Made by a program: the position numbers and the translations under genes. A stretch of DNA of 64,000 bases, taken from the NCBI RefSeq assembly GCF_022402485.1, contig NZ_JAKRSA010000012.1, positions 1-64,000 on the forward strand, in the 5' to 3' direction. The number at the start of each line of letters is the position of its first letter. Position 1 is the first letter of the stretch. Below the pieces are notes generated by a model. That model was given only the letters and a program-made list of their open reading frames with translations, was not told where the DNA came from and ran no database searches. Origin of the DNA: Phenylobacterium sp. Lineage in GTDB: Bacteria; Pseudomonadota; Alphaproteobacteria; Caulobacterales; Caulobacteraceae. Below, one piece after another: positions 1-10,028 of this stretch.

Positions 1-1463
<1,463 letters not shown>

Positions 1464-1591
1464 TATGTGTCCGCCCGGTGCGTGTCTAAAAGCCACTGCG
1501 AAGGAATCTTCGCCCCAGCTAAAGGCTTGAAAGCGCTTGAAAAAGCACGGTGCCGAAAGCGGATGCCCGCCCCCGACCCTAAGCCGCGCGC

Positions 1592-1620
1592 CTGATAGCA
1601 CGCGATTTTAGGCGCCGCAA
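1592..1620 (-). promoter_or_regulatory. Putative housekeeping promoter of the atp operon
   Basis: Read on the minus strand, TTGCGGC (1620-1614), a 14-base spacer and GCTATCAG (1599-1592) resemble the Caulobacter major sigma factor consensus TTGaCgS-N10-14-GCtANAWC. It lies about 130 bases upstream of the atpH GTG. It was found by eye and a start-site map would be needed to confirm it. Confidence 0.45.
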
Positions 1621-1652
1621 CCGAACCAGCGCATGGGAATCGGGCCATCGGC

Positions 1653-1982
1653 CTAAGGGTGGCCAGGAACCTCGACCCGACGAAAGACGGCCGAGCCCGT
1701 GGCGGCCAGGGCACCATTGGCCTTCAGCACCCGGCCATGGGCAAAGACAAGGGTTCGGGTGGCCCGTTCGACCGCCGCCTCCAGGGTCACGGTCTCCCCG
1801 GCTTGAAGGGGAAAACCGTAGTCCAGCGTGAGGGAGACCGGCGAGAGGGTCTCACCGCTGACCGCGGCCAGGGCGGCCTCCAGCAGGGCTGCAGCGGCAC
1901 CCGGCCCGGCAGGGACCTGGCCTGAGCTGACCGTGGGGGCGGAAGGGGAAGCTGTGAATGAGGAGGTCATGACAGCCGCCAT
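1653..1982 (-). CDS. Degenerate hotdog-fold (PaaI-like) protein
   Basis: The 109-residue product follows the layout of PaaI-type acyl-CoA thioesterases: a helix (AAALLEAALAAVSG), strands around VSLTLDYGFPLQAGETVTLEAAVERATRTLVFAHGRV, and a C-terminal ATGSAVFRR strand. The His-Gly-Gly region that normally precedes the central helix reads GPGAAA and the catalytic Asp/His positions are not evident, so activity is doubtful. The usual length is nearer 140 residues. An alternative start is the in-frame ATG at 1970. It is codirectional with and upstream of atpH, but separated from it by 189 bases containing a promoter-like sequence. Confidence 0.6.
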   Translation of the reverse strand: MAAVMTSSFTASPSAPTVSSGQVPAGPGAAAALLEAALAAVSGETLSPVSLTLDYGFPLQAGETVTLEAAVERATRTLVFAHGRVLKANGALAATGSAVFRRVEVPGHP

Positions 1983-2081
1983 TTACGGCGCTCTCCACAA
2001 AAGGAAAGGGCGCCGGAGGTCCGGCGCCCAGTTTGGCAGGCTCAACACTCAGCTGGGAGCTGGTTCATCAAAGGCCGCTGG

Positions 2082-2420
2082 TCAGGGCATGGGGGCCTTG
2101 GCTGACGCAGGCGCGGCCGCATTGCAGGCCTCAAGCCGGGCCGCATCAAAGGCCCGGGTGCCGGACTCAAAGGCCGTCAAGGGCCCGAAGCGGCCGGCGA
2201 TATCCTTGCACGTCGACGGAATAAAGGTGCGGCTGTTGGAAACGGTGGCGACGCAGGCCTCGCCCTCACACACAAACACCGCACCACCGGCCACCAATCG
2301 GGTCCGCTCGGCCACGGGCTGGCCAAGTTTGGCGGTAACCAGGGTCTGGGCGGCCGCCTGGCCGGCCAGGGTGAGGGTCAGAAGGGCCGCGGCGGCGGTC
2401 AGGGTCGAACGGATCATCAT
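2082..2420 (-). CDS. Small exported protein of unknown function (CC_3452-like)
   Basis: The 112-residue protein begins with a clear signal peptide (MMIRSTLTAAAALLTLTLAGQAAA, cleavage likely before QT) and has a compact domain with a CEGEACVATV segment and one further pair of cysteines (STCKDIAG and LEACNAA), suggesting periplasmic disulfides. The start at 2420 has GGAGA six bases upstream. From memory, small proteins of this type sit beside the atp genes in Caulobacter and are called the CC_3452 family; I cannot verify this here. No function is assigned. Confidence 0.7.
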   Translation of the reverse strand: MMIRSTLTAAAALLTLTLAGQAAAQTLVTAKLGQPVAERTRLVAGGAVFVCEGEACVATVSNSRTFIPSTCKDIAGRFGPLTAFESGTRAFDAARLEACNAAAPASAKAPMP

Positions 2421-2513
2421 GGCGTATCTCCGGCATTGGGGAGGGGGCGGCGCAGGATGAGCGCCGGCTGGTCCGAGCCCCTGCGCTATCCCCAGCGGCA
2501 GACCCTCGAACTA

Positions 2514-2533
2514 AGCGTTGCTAAGATAACGCT
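2514..2533. promoter_or_regulatory. Inverted repeat AGCGTT-N8-AACGCT in a divergent intergenic region
   Basis: The 298-base gap between the small exported protein (start 2420, minus) and the penicillin-binding protein (start 2719, plus) contains a perfect 6-base inverted repeat at 2514-2519 and 2528-2533. A second short palindrome, CCTGC-CAT-GCAGG, occupies 2567-2579. The local sequence is AT-richer than its surroundings. Either could be an operator serving the two divergent genes. No gene is seen in this gap. Confidence 0.3.
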
Positions 2534-2718
2534 GTTAAGATCGATCGCAACCACCATTTGTGCAGGCCTGCCATGCAGGTTTGGAGGGTTGGGGCGATTG
2601 GGCGATGAGGATGAGCCGCCCTTGAACCGTCCCGTTCATCCCCCATCAATCCTGTCGCGCCTCTTGTGGGCTTCGGATAAAGAAAACCGCGCCTGGGCGC
2701 ACCCCTGCAAAAGCACCA

Positions 2719-4719
2719 ATGGCTGGGATCAAGATGGCCAACCCACAAACGCCAAGATCGCAGCGGCCCGCCAGCGGGGGCCGGACCCGGCGGACCCCGG
2801 CCCAGGCCATCCTTTACTGGTCAGCCGTTTTGTCAGTCTGGGGCCTGATCTTCATTGCGGCCTTCTTCGCGGTTTTCGCCGTAGACCTGCCCGACACCTC
2901 CAAGCTGTTTGAGGTCGAGCGCCAGCCGTCTGTCGCCTATCTGGACCGGTCTGGTGCCCTGGTGGCCGTTCGGGGTTCGCAATATGCCCCGCCGGTGGAC
3001 CTGGACACCCTGCCCGACTACGTCCCCCAGGCCTTCATCGCCATCGAGGATCGCTGGTTCTATTGGCACCCCGGCTTCAACCCCTGGGGCATCGTCCGCT
3101 CGCAGATCTACAACATGACCAGCGATGGGGGCCCCTTGCGGGGAGGCTCGACCATCACCCAGCAGTTGGCCCGCAACCTCTTTCTGACGCCGGCCCAGAC
3201 CTATCGCCGCAAGGCCCAGGAGCTGATTCTCGCTGTGTGGCTGGAGCTCAAATTCTCCAAGAAGGAAATCCTCGAGCTCTATCTGAACCGGGTCTATTTC
3301 GGTGGAGGGGCCTATGGGATCGAGGCCGCTTCCCAGCGCTATTTCAATAAGCCAGCGCCGCAGCTGACCATCGGGGAATCGGCGTTGCTGGCCGGCATGA
3401 TGAAGGGCCCCTCACGCTACAGCCCCGTCTCAGCCACCGAACGCGCTGCCCGGCGCGCCACCATCGTTCTCGATGAGATGGTCCGGCACGGGGCGATCAC
3501 CGAGGCCGAGCGGGCTGAAGCCTTCAACAATCCTGTCCGGGTCAATCCGACCCTGGCCAACCAGCGGGCCCAGTATTTTGTCGACTGGCTCGATGTGGAG
3601 GTTCGGGCCCTGGTGGGCGAGCCGACCGACGACCTGGTGGTCGAGACCACCCTCGACCTGCCGATCCAGACGGCCGCCGAGCAAGCCGTTCGCCGCGGCG
3701 TCGCCGCAGGTGCCGACCAGGGAATCGGCCAGGGCGCCCTGGTGGCCCTGGATGGCGAAGGTCGGGTTCGGGCCTATGTGGGCGGGGCCGACTATGCCGA
3801 AAGCCAGTTTGACCGGGCCGCCATGGCCCAGCGCCAGGCCGGATCGGCCTTCAAGCCCTTTGTCTATCTGACCGCCATGGAGCAGGGCCGGACCCCCAAT
3901 GTCCGGATGGTCGACGAGCCCCTTCGCATCGGCGACTGGCAACCGCAAAACTACAACGGCGAGTTCCGCGGGGAAATGTCCCTGGAGCAGGCCCTGGCCC
4001 AGTCGACCAACACCATCGCCGCGCGCCTGGCTGGCGAGGTTGGCACTGGCAATGTGGCGACCACCGCCCGGCGGCTCGGGATCACGGGCAAGATCCAGCT
4101 GGACCCGTCCATGGCCCTGGGCGCCGTCGAGGTCACGCCCCTGCAGATGGCCCAGGCCTATGCGCCTTTCGCCAATGGCGGCTTCAAGGCGCAGGGCTAT
4201 GGCATCGAGCGCATCCGGACGGCCGACGGCCGGGTGCTCTATGATCACAATGTCGACAAGCCTCAGCGGCAGGCCGTGATCGGGTCTCCGGCGCTGCAGT
4301 ACATGAACCAGATGATGCGCGGGGTCGTCACCAACGGAACGGGCACAGCAGCCCAGGTCCCCAACTACGATCTGGCCGGAAAAACCGGCACCACCAACGA
4401 TTATCGGGACGCCTGGTTCGTGGGCTATACTGGCGGCTTTGTGGCGGCGGTCTGGGTGGGCAAGGACGACAACACCACCATGCGTCGGGTGTCCGGCGGC
4501 GGTGCCCCGGCTAGGATCTGGCGGGATTTCATGGGCGCAGCCCTGCCCCGGCTCAATGCCCAGCCGATCCCCGGCGGAGTTATTGAAGCCCCCCCGACAG
4601 CCCCGGCGGTCGATCCCATCGGCGACCTGCTGGATGGCGTTGGCGGTATGATCGACAGCAGCCCTGCGCCGGCCCAGCCTGCCCCAGTTCAAGGCGCGGG
4701 CGAGTCGATTCCCTACTGA
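2719..4719 (+). CDS. Class A penicillin-binding protein (PBP1A-like glycosyltransferase/transpeptidase)
   Basis: This bifunctional peptidoglycan synthase has 666 residues. A cytoplasmic basic tail and one transmembrane helix (about 28-52) are followed by a GT51 domain with catalytic Glu110 in EDRWFYWHPG and the GGSTITQQLARN motif. The transpeptidase domain has the nucleophile Ser376 in SAFK, Ser429-Thr-Asn431 and Lys555-Thr-Gly557. A proline-rich tail closes the protein. It would act in the inner membrane facing the periplasm. Start ATG 2719 is chosen for length; ATG 2734 is equally possible because neither has a strong Shine-Dalgarno. Its stop overlaps the convergent zinc peptidase gene by 7 bases. 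Which of the several Caulobacter paralogues it is cannot be decided here. Confidence 0.93.
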   Translation: MAGIKMANPQTPRSQRPASGGRTRRTPAQAILYWSAVLSVWGLIFIAAFFAVFAVDLPDTSKLFEVERQPSVAYLDRSGALVAVRGSQYAPPVDLDTLPDYVPQAFIAIEDRWFYWHPGFNPWGIVRSQIYNMTSDGGPLRGGSTITQQLARNLFLTPAQTYRRKAQELILAVWLELKFSKKEILELYLNRVYFGGGAYGIEAASQRYFNKPAPQLTIGESALLAGMMKGPSRYSPVSATERAARRATIVLDEMVRHGAITEAERAEAFNNPVRVNPTLANQRAQYFVDWLDVEVRALVGEPTDDLVVETTLDLPIQTAAEQAVRRGVAAGADQGIGQGALVALDGEGRVRAYVGGADYAESQFDRAAMAQRQAGSAFKPFVYLTAMEQGRTPNVRMVDEPLRIGDWQPQNYNGEFRGEMSLEQALAQSTNTIAARLAGEVGTGNVATTARRLGITGKIQLDPSMALGAVEVTPLQMAQAYAPFANGGFKAQGYGIERIRTADGRVLYDHNVDKPQRQAVIGSPALQYMNQMMRGVVTNGTGTAAQVPNYDLAGKTGTTNDYRDAWFVGYTGGFVAAVWVGKDDNTTMRRVSGGGAPARIWRDFMGAALPRLNAQPIPGGVIEAPPTAPAVDPIGDLLDGVGGMIDSSPAPAQPAPVQGAGESIPY

Positions 4720-5465
4720 GCCGAGACGCCGGCACCGACGGCATGCAGCCGCGCCCCATGGGCTCTCAGCCAGGCACGATGCGGGGCGGGGTCGCCGATC
4801 AGGGCCTCCACCAGCGCCCAGAAGCGCGGCCCGTGGTTGAGCTCCAGCAGGTGGGCGCACTCGTGGGCCGCCACATAGTCGGCCACCGGCAGGGGGGCCA
4901 GGGCCAGCCGCCACGAATAGCGGATCACGGCGGGCCCGCCGCCGACAGACGGCTTGCACGACCCCCACCGGGACCGGGCGTCAGTGAGCGCCACCTTGGG
5001 CATCGGTGCCCCCAGGGCCCCGGCGTGGATCCGTGTGAGGTCGCTCAGCCCTTCCAGCGCGCGACGACGCAGGAGCCTTTGGACGGCGCGGGAGAAGCCT
5101 TCCCCCTCGCCTTGCGCGGTGATCTCGTCAGGGGCCTCGCCCGTGGCCGTCAGCCAACGGGCGCGGCCCGGCGCATAAGCCAGCCGCACGGTTTGCCCCA
5201 TGACCGTTAGCTCAGCACCGGGGATCAGAGGCTGGGGGGCGGGAAGCTCAGCCAGACGCGCACTGATCCAGTCGATCCGGTCCCGGGCGAAGGCGGCCGC
5301 CTCGGCAAGGCGGCGCAGGGATGGGGCGGTGGCCACAACCTCGCGGCGGCTGCGGTCCAGGCGCAAGGAGACCCGTCGCGCCCGGGCGTGAACGCTCAGG
5401 CGGATGACCGCGCCAGCGATCTCGATCCGGTCGCCATCGGAAAAGGTGCGGCCAAAGGGACTCAT
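4713..5465 (-). CDS. YgjP/SprT-like zinc metallopeptidase (M48-type, DUF45)
   Basis: The 250-residue protein carries HECAHLLELNHGPRFW near its C-terminus, the HExxH zinc motif with the downstream NHGxxFW that characterises the YgjP/DUF45 family. The upstream core SRWGSCKPSVGGGPAVIRYSWRL is also typical. There is no signal peptide, so it is probably cytoplasmic. The start ATG 5465 is chosen because the frame further upstream overlaps phaZ and is not conserved-looking. It follows phaZ after 10 bases and is likely cotranscribed with it. The biological substrate is unknown. Confidence 0.87.
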   Translation of the reverse strand: MSPFGRTFSDGDRIEIAGAVIRLSVHARARRVSLRLDRSRREVVATAPSLRRLAEAAAFARDRIDWISARLAELPAPQPLIPGAELTVMGQTVRLAYAPGRARWLTATGEAPDEITAQGEGEGFSRAVQRLLRRRALEGLSDLTRIHAGALGAPMPKVALTDARSRWGSCKPSVGGGPAVIRYSWRLALAPLPVADYVAAHECAHLLELNHGPRFWALVEALIGDPAPHRAWLRAHGARLHAVGAGVSAQ

Positions 5466-5475
5466 GCCCTCGGAT

Positions 5476-6747
5476 TTAGGGGCGGTCGGCGGTGTTGTGG
5501 AAGCGGCTTTCGTGCAGGGCGATGAACTCCCGCACCCGAGGATAGATTTCTTCCCGGAACCGGCGGCCGTTGAACACCCCGTAATGGCCCACATGGGGCT
5601 GAATGTAATCGGCCTTCAGATCGCCGGGCAGGTTGGCGCAGAGGTCGTGGGCCGCCTGGGTCTGGCCTATCCCAGAGATGTCATCATTCTCCCCTTCGAC
5701 GGTGAGCAGGGCGACATCTGTGATCTGGCCGGGATCCACGCGCCGGCCCCGGTGCACCAGCTCCCCCTTGGGCAGCAGGTAGCGCTGGAACACGTAGTCC
5801 ACGGTCTGGAGATAGAATTCTTCGGTCAGGTCCAGGACCGACAGATACTCGTCGTAGAACTCCAGGTGCTTGTCGGCGGAGTCCCCATCATCGGCCATCA
5901 GGTGGTCCAGATACTTCAGATGGGCCTCCTTATGACGGTCGAGGTTCATCGACATGAAGGAGTAGAGCTGGACAAAGCCCGGATAGACCCGTCGGCCCAT
6001 GCCCGGATAGGGCGGCGGCGCGGTATAGATCATGTTCGAGGCGAACCAGGCGAAGGGACGTTGCTCCGCCAGTTGGTTGGTCACCGTTGGCGAAAACCGC
6101 GCATCAATGGGCGAGCCCATATAGGTCATGGAGGCCGGACGGGCGTCGTCATTGTCCTCCGCCATCAGGCTGACGGCGGCCAGTACCGGCGGGCCAGGCT
6201 GGCAGACGGCCACCACATGGGCCCGCGGACCGACCACCTGCAGCATCTGGCGCACATGGTCGATATAGTCGTGGAAGTCGAAGCGCCCCTCGAGCACGGG
6301 CACCGAGCGGGCGTTCTCCCACTCGGTCACATAGACCTCGTGGTCCGGCAGGAAGGCCTGAACCGTACCGCGCAGGAGGGTCGCATAGTGCCCCGACAGC
6401 GGCGCGACGATCAGCACACTGGGCTGTATGGCTCGCGCACCGGCCCGGCGCAGGGCACCGGGGTCCCTGGCGAAATGGGTCAGCTTTACCCAGGGCGAGC
6501 TCCAGACCGTCTTGGCCGCTACGGGCACCGACTGACCACCGATCGTCGTGGCATCAATGCCCCACTCGGGCCGTCGATAGCGTCGGGTGATGTTGGAGAA
6601 CAGGTCAGCCGTGGCGAAGATTCGCCGGCCAAGGTCGGTGTTTCGCGCCGGATTCAGCGGCGAACTCCAGAAATCGCGGGTCAACTGCGCCGTCAGACGA
6701 AGGGGCGCGGCCCCGTAATAGCTGGTCTCGTGCAGGGTGTAGAGCAT
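5476..6747 (-). CDS. phaZ: Intracellular polyhydroxyalkanoate depolymerase
   Basis: The 423-residue protein matches the PHB depolymerase family that mobilises intracellular storage granules. It starts MLYTLHETSYYGAAPLR, typical of the family, and has the nucleophile-elbow sequence VCQPGPP with Cys182 in place of the usual lipase Ser. A Cys nucleophile is also found in the Ralstonia enzyme. The C-terminal HVGHYGVFNGRRFRE provides the expected His. There is no signal peptide, as expected for a granule enzyme. It heads a likely two-gene unit with the zinc peptidase. Identity is secure; in vivo chain-length preference is unknown. Confidence 0.94.
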   Translation of the reverse strand: MLYTLHETSYYGAAPLRLTAQLTRDFWSSPLNPARNTDLGRRIFATADLFSNITRRYRRPEWGIDATTIGGQSVPVAAKTVWSSPWVKLTHFARDPGALRRAGARAIQPSVLIVAPLSGHYATLLRGTVQAFLPDHEVYVTEWENARSVPVLEGRFDFHDYIDHVRQMLQVVGPRAHVVAVCQPGPPVLAAVSLMAEDNDDARPASMTYMGSPIDARFSPTVTNQLAEQRPFAWFASNMIYTAPPPYPGMGRRVYPGFVQLYSFMSMNLDRHKEAHLKYLDHLMADDGDSADKHLEFYDEYLSVLDLTEEFYLQTVDYVFQRYLLPKGELVHRGRRVDPGQITDVALLTVEGENDDISGIGQTQAAHDLCANLPGDLKADYIQPHVGHYGVFNGRRFREEIYPRVREFIALHESRFHNTADRP

Positions 6748-6838
6748 CTGCGAGGGATCCTTGTGCGCCGCAGCATAACACGGGGAGCCTTAACGGAGTC
6801 CAGCCATGGTCGATTTCCAGGGCCGGGAGGTGTGCGCG

Positions 6839-7438
6839 TCAGCCTCCCGCCATGGCCTCACGGATCAGCCGGGCCATCTCATCGGGGGCGATGCCATAGG
6901 CCAGAACCCGATTGAATCGCCCCTTGGGATCCATCAGATAGGCCGCCGTCGAATGGTCGACGGTGTAGTCGGGCCCCTCGCCGGACTTGCGGTAGAAGAC
7001 ATAGTAGGACTTGGCCACCTGCTCGATCTGTTCGGGCGAACCGGTGAGGCCGATCACCCCATCGGGAAAGGCGTCCAGGCTGAGATAGGTCTTCAGCTGC
7101 TCTGGGGTATCGCGCTCCGGGTCCACGGAAATGAACACCGTCTGCAATTCGTCTGCCCTCGGTCCCAACTGGGCCTGGGCGGCAGACACCGACTGCAGCG
7201 TGGCCGGGCAGATGTCGGGGCAATAGGTGAAGCCGAAGAACACGATGCTCCAGCGCCCCTCAAGAATCGACTGGTCCACCGTCTGCCCATCCTGGTTCAC
7301 CAGCTCGAAGGGGCCACCCACATCAGCCTGGGTGTGCGATCCGGTGGTTGGGGCCTCGATCCGCCAGAACAGGGCCGCACCGGCCGCGAGGCCAAGCGCC
7401 GCCACCAGGGCGATGATCATCAGAGCGCGTTTCGACAT
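6839..7438 (-). CDS. senC: SCO1/SenC family copper-binding thioredoxin-like protein
   Basis: The 199-residue protein has one N-terminal membrane anchor (about 5-22) and a periplasmic thioredoxin fold with the copper-binding TYCPDICPA motif (CxxxC) and the distal His in DHSTAAYLMD. SCO proteins deliver copper to the CuA site of cytochrome oxidase. ATG 7438 is chosen because the upstream extension lacks a signal-like start. It is divergent from regB with an 81-base gap, so the SCO gene, regB and regA form the same cluster as prrC/prrB/prrA in Rhodobacter, consistent with respiration-linked redox sensing. Confidence 0.93.
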   Translation of the reverse strand: MSKRALMIIALVAALGLAAGAALFWRIEAPTTGSHTQADVGGPFELVNQDGQTVDQSILEGRWSIVFFGFTYCPDICPATLQSVSAAQAQLGPRADELQTVFISVDPERDTPEQLKTYLSLDAFPDGVIGLTGSPEQIEQVAKSYYVFYRKSGEGPDYTVDHSTAAYLMDPKGRFNRVLAYGIAPDEMARLIREAMAGG

Positions 7439-7519
7439 GGGCGCGGCCTTTGGCAAGGGGAGGCGATCTCTCGTTTGGGGCTCGCCAGGACCGCCGATCT
7501 CGGTGATCCTGTCTGAGCC

Positions 7520-8908
7520 ATGGCCCTGAAGAACGACGGATCGGCGGGCCTGAAGGATCCCTTGGGTCTGGATAGGCAAAGCACCGCCCTACTGCAAGGT
7601 GAGCTCGCCTGGGACGAAGCTGTCGTCGGCCAGGGCCGCCTGCGGATTCGCACGGTTGTCACCCTGCGCTGGTGGCTTCTGTCGCTGCAGGGGGCCGGGC
7701 TTGTCCTGGAATCCACGGTGCAGCAGATCCCGGCCCCCTACGCCATCTGCTTTGGCATGCTGGGTCTGATCGCCTGGCTCAACCTCCTGGTCAGCCATGC
7801 CAGCCCTGGGCAGCGGCTGCTGCATCCCGCCGAAGCCGCCCTGCAGCTGGGCTTTGATGTGGTCTGGATCGCCGGCCTGGCCGCCCTGACCGGCGGGATC
7901 GTCAACCCCTTCGTGATCCTTGTCCTGCCGCCGCTGGCCTTGGCCGCCGCTACCTTGCCCTTTCGACCGACGGCGGTTCTGGGCGCGGTCGCGGCCGGCG
8001 CTCTGCTGGTGGTCAGCGTTCTGGCCCCGCCCCTCGCCGACATGGGCACCACAGACTATGCCTTTGGGGGTCAGTTGGCGGCCCTGTTTGCCCTGTTGCT
8101 GGCCATGGGGATCACCACCACCTTTGTGCGCGAGGCGGCCCAGGAAACCGCCCGCCGCGCCCTGGCTCTGGATGTCACTCAGGCTGTTCTGGCCCGGGAA
8201 CGAAGACTGTCAGCCCTGGGGGGGCTGGCCGCCGCCGCCGCCCATGAACTGGGCACCCCCCTCGCCACCATCGCCATCGTCGCCAAGGAGATGGCCCGGG
8301 AAGCCACGGATGCCCAGGTCCGTGAGGACGCCGAACTGCTGATGGCCCAGGCCCAGCGCTGCCGGGAAATTCTGGCCCGCCTGACCCAGACGCCCGGGGC
8401 CTCCGATGAGGTTCATGAACGGATGAGCCTGCTGCAACTGTTGCAGGAGGTGATCGAGCCTCACCGGGACGTAAAGGGCGTCAGACTGGAGGCCATCGTC
8501 ACCGGTGCCCCGGGTGCGGGTTCGGTTTCGGCCAAGCCCGCGATCAAGCGCATGCCGGAGGTCGTCCACGCGATTTCCTCTTTCGTCGAGAATGCCGTGG
8601 ACTTCGCCGCGTCCGAGGTGCTGGTCACGGCGAGGTTCGACGCTGACACCATCTCCTTGGAGGTCCGCGATGACGGACCTGGCATCGCGCCCGAGATTCT
8701 GGCCCGGCTCGGGGAGCCCTACGTCACCAGCCGTCCAGGGGCCGAAGGCTCCCGCACGGGCCATGTGGGCATGGGGCTGGGCTTTTTCATTTCCAAAACC
8801 CTGCTTGAGCGCACCGGGGCCAAGGTCAGTTTCCAGAACGGTCGCCCCCGAGGTGCTGTTGTATCGGTCCGCTGGCCCCGAAGCCGCATTGAGTCTGGCC
8901 GTGTGTAG
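7520..8908 (+). CDS. regB: RegB/PrrB/ActS family redox-sensing histidine kinase
   Basis: The 462-residue sensor has a six-helix membrane region (roughly 40-205) containing GGIVNPFVILVLPPLALA, the quinone-sensing signature of RegB. It continues with the dimerisation/phospho-acceptor helix AAAAHELGTPLATIAI (His242), a nearby Cys281 in RCREILARL at the place expected for the redox-active cysteine, and a C-terminal ATPase domain with N (VENAVDF), DDGPGIAP and GMGLGFFISK boxes. It would phosphorylate RegA when the quinone pool is reduced. It is divergent from senC and lies 92 bases upstream of regA. The start lacks a strong Shine-Dalgarno. Confidence 0.93.
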   Translation: MALKNDGSAGLKDPLGLDRQSTALLQGELAWDEAVVGQGRLRIRTVVTLRWWLLSLQGAGLVLESTVQQIPAPYAICFGMLGLIAWLNLLVSHASPGQRLLHPAEAALQLGFDVVWIAGLAALTGGIVNPFVILVLPPLALAAATLPFRPTAVLGAVAAGALLVVSVLAPPLADMGTTDYAFGGQLAALFALLLAMGITTTFVREAAQETARRALALDVTQAVLARERRLSALGGLAAAAAHELGTPLATIAIVAKEMAREATDAQVREDAELLMAQAQRCREILARLTQTPGASDEVHERMSLLQLLQEVIEPHRDVKGVRLEAIVTGAPGAGSVSAKPAIKRMPEVVHAISSFVENAVDFAASEVLVTARFDADTISLEVRDDGPGIAPEILARLGEPYVTSRPGAEGSRTGHVGMGLGFFISKTLLERTGAKVSFQNGRPRGAVVSVRWPRSRIESGRV

Positions 8909-9000
8909 CCCTGGGAAACGCCCCCCCTTGCCCAAGGGACCCGGTGCACGCCAATATCCCTGCACGCACCGAGGGAGGCCCGCACGCGCGGGTGGCGGCG

Positions 9001-9558
9001 ATGACCGACCTGAGCACCCAGATCGAGGGCCTGGCCGACAAGAGCCTGCTTCTGCTCGATGATGACGTCGCCCTGCGCACCCGCCTCGGGCGCGCCCTTG
9101 AAGGCCGTGGGTTCGAGCCGGTGCTGGCCGCCAGCGTCACCGAGGCCCTGGCGGCGGTGAAGGTCTTCCCGCCAGCCTTCGCCGTTCTGGACATGCGGCT
9201 GGAAGATGGGACGGGGCTGAAGGTGGTCGAGGCCGTGCGCGAAGCCCGCCCCGACGCCAAGATCATCATGTTGACCGGCTATGGGAACATCGCCACCGCC
9301 GTAGCCGCGGTTAAGGCCGGGGCCGTGGATTATCTGTCAAAGCCCGCCGACGCCGATGATGTGGCCCGGGCCCTGCTGGCCCTGCCGGGGGATGTGGCGG
9401 CCCCGCCGGACAATCCCATGAGCGCCGACCGGGTGCGCTGGGAGCATATCCAGCGGGTCTATGAACTCTGCGGCCACAATGTCTCTGAAACCGCCCGGCG
9501 GCTGAACATGCATCGGCGCACCCTGCAGCGGATTTTGGCCAAGCGCGCGCCGCGCTGA
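9001..9558 (+). CDS. regA: RegA/PrrA/ActR family response regulator
   Basis: The 185-residue protein has an N-terminal receiver domain with acidic pocket LLLDDDVALR, phospho-acceptor Asp64 in AVLDMRLEDG, the switch Thr in MLTGYG and Lys in LSKPADA. The C-terminal Fis-type helix-turn-helix (GHNVSETARRLNMHRRTLQRIL) is nearly diagnostic of RegA/PrrA. It is the partner of the adjacent regB and is expected to regulate respiration and redox genes. ATG 9001 is preferred over an in-frame ATG at 8944, which would add 19 unconserved residues. It ends 7 bases before the convergent mmcB stop. Confidence 0.94.
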   Translation: MTDLSTQIEGLADKSLLLLDDDVALRTRLGRALEGRGFEPVLAASVTEALAAVKVFPPAFAVLDMRLEDGTGLKVVEAVREARPDAKIIMLTGYGNIATAVAAVKAGAVDYLSKPADADDVARALLALPGDVAAPPDNPMSADRVRWEHIQRVYELCGHNVSETARRLNMHRRTLQRILAKRAPR

Positions 9559-9565
9559 TCCCCGG

Positions 9566-10018
9566 TCACAGACTGAGGCTGGCCCCTGCCCGCAGGGCCG
9601 CCAGCCGCCCAAAGGCCACGGTCAAGGCCTTGCGCCTGGCCCCCGCCAGGGTCGCCACCGGTGCCTCCCGCAGCACCGCGCCGCCAAAGGCGTCGGCCAC
9701 GATCAGCCCGGGGTCTTCAGGCAGGATGTCCTGGGGAAACTCCGGCGCCACGGCGAAGGCGAAGGCATCGCAATAGGGCTCATATTCCCGCCATTTCTGG
9801 TCGGCGCGGTAGTCTTCCAGCCCCGATTTCACCTCGACGATGAACAGGTCACCCCGCCGCCCAAGCGCCATCAGGTCAGCTCTGCGCCCATTGGGCAGAC
9901 AGACCTCAGTGAGCGGCGCATAGCCCAGCGCCGCCAGCAGGCGGGCCGCCCCCCGCGTCACCGCCTGGGTGATCTCAGGTCGGGTGGTTGGGGCGTATGT
10001 GGTGAGAACCAGATCCAT
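9566..10018 (-). CDS. mmcB: MmcB family DNA repair protein (PD-(D/E)XK fold)
   Basis: The 150-residue protein contains RRADLMALGRRGDLFIVEVKS, a PD-(D/E)XK-type nuclease core, and matches the MmcB family, known from Caulobacter crescentus as an SOS-regulated protein needed for mitomycin C resistance. The start MDLVLTTYAP (ATG 10018) lies 10 bases from a perfect LexA box at 10029-10043, which supports both the start and the assignment. It is convergent with regA with a 7-base gap. Direct nuclease activity is inferred from fold only. Confidence 0.9.
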   Translation of the reverse strand: MDLVLTTYAPTTRPEITQAVTRGAARLLAALGYAPLTEVCLPNGRRADLMALGRRGDLFIVEVKSGLEDYRADQKWREYEPYCDAFAFAVAPEFPQDILPEDPGLIVADAFGGAVLREAPVATLAGARRKALTVAFGRLAALRAGASLSL

Positions 10019-10028
10019 ACCCCACCAT

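Noticed and set aside
3430-4968. A 512-codon minus-strand frame opposite the penicillin-binding protein
   Set aside because: All catalytic motifs are on the plus strand; the reverse translation has no recognisable domain.
5404-6915. A 503-codon plus-strand frame opposite phaZ
   Set aside because: Shadow of the depolymerase gene, which has clear motifs on the minus strand.
8944-9000. N-terminal extension of RegA from ATG 8944
   Set aside because: The 19 extra residues are not typical of the family, and ATG 9001 gives the normal length.
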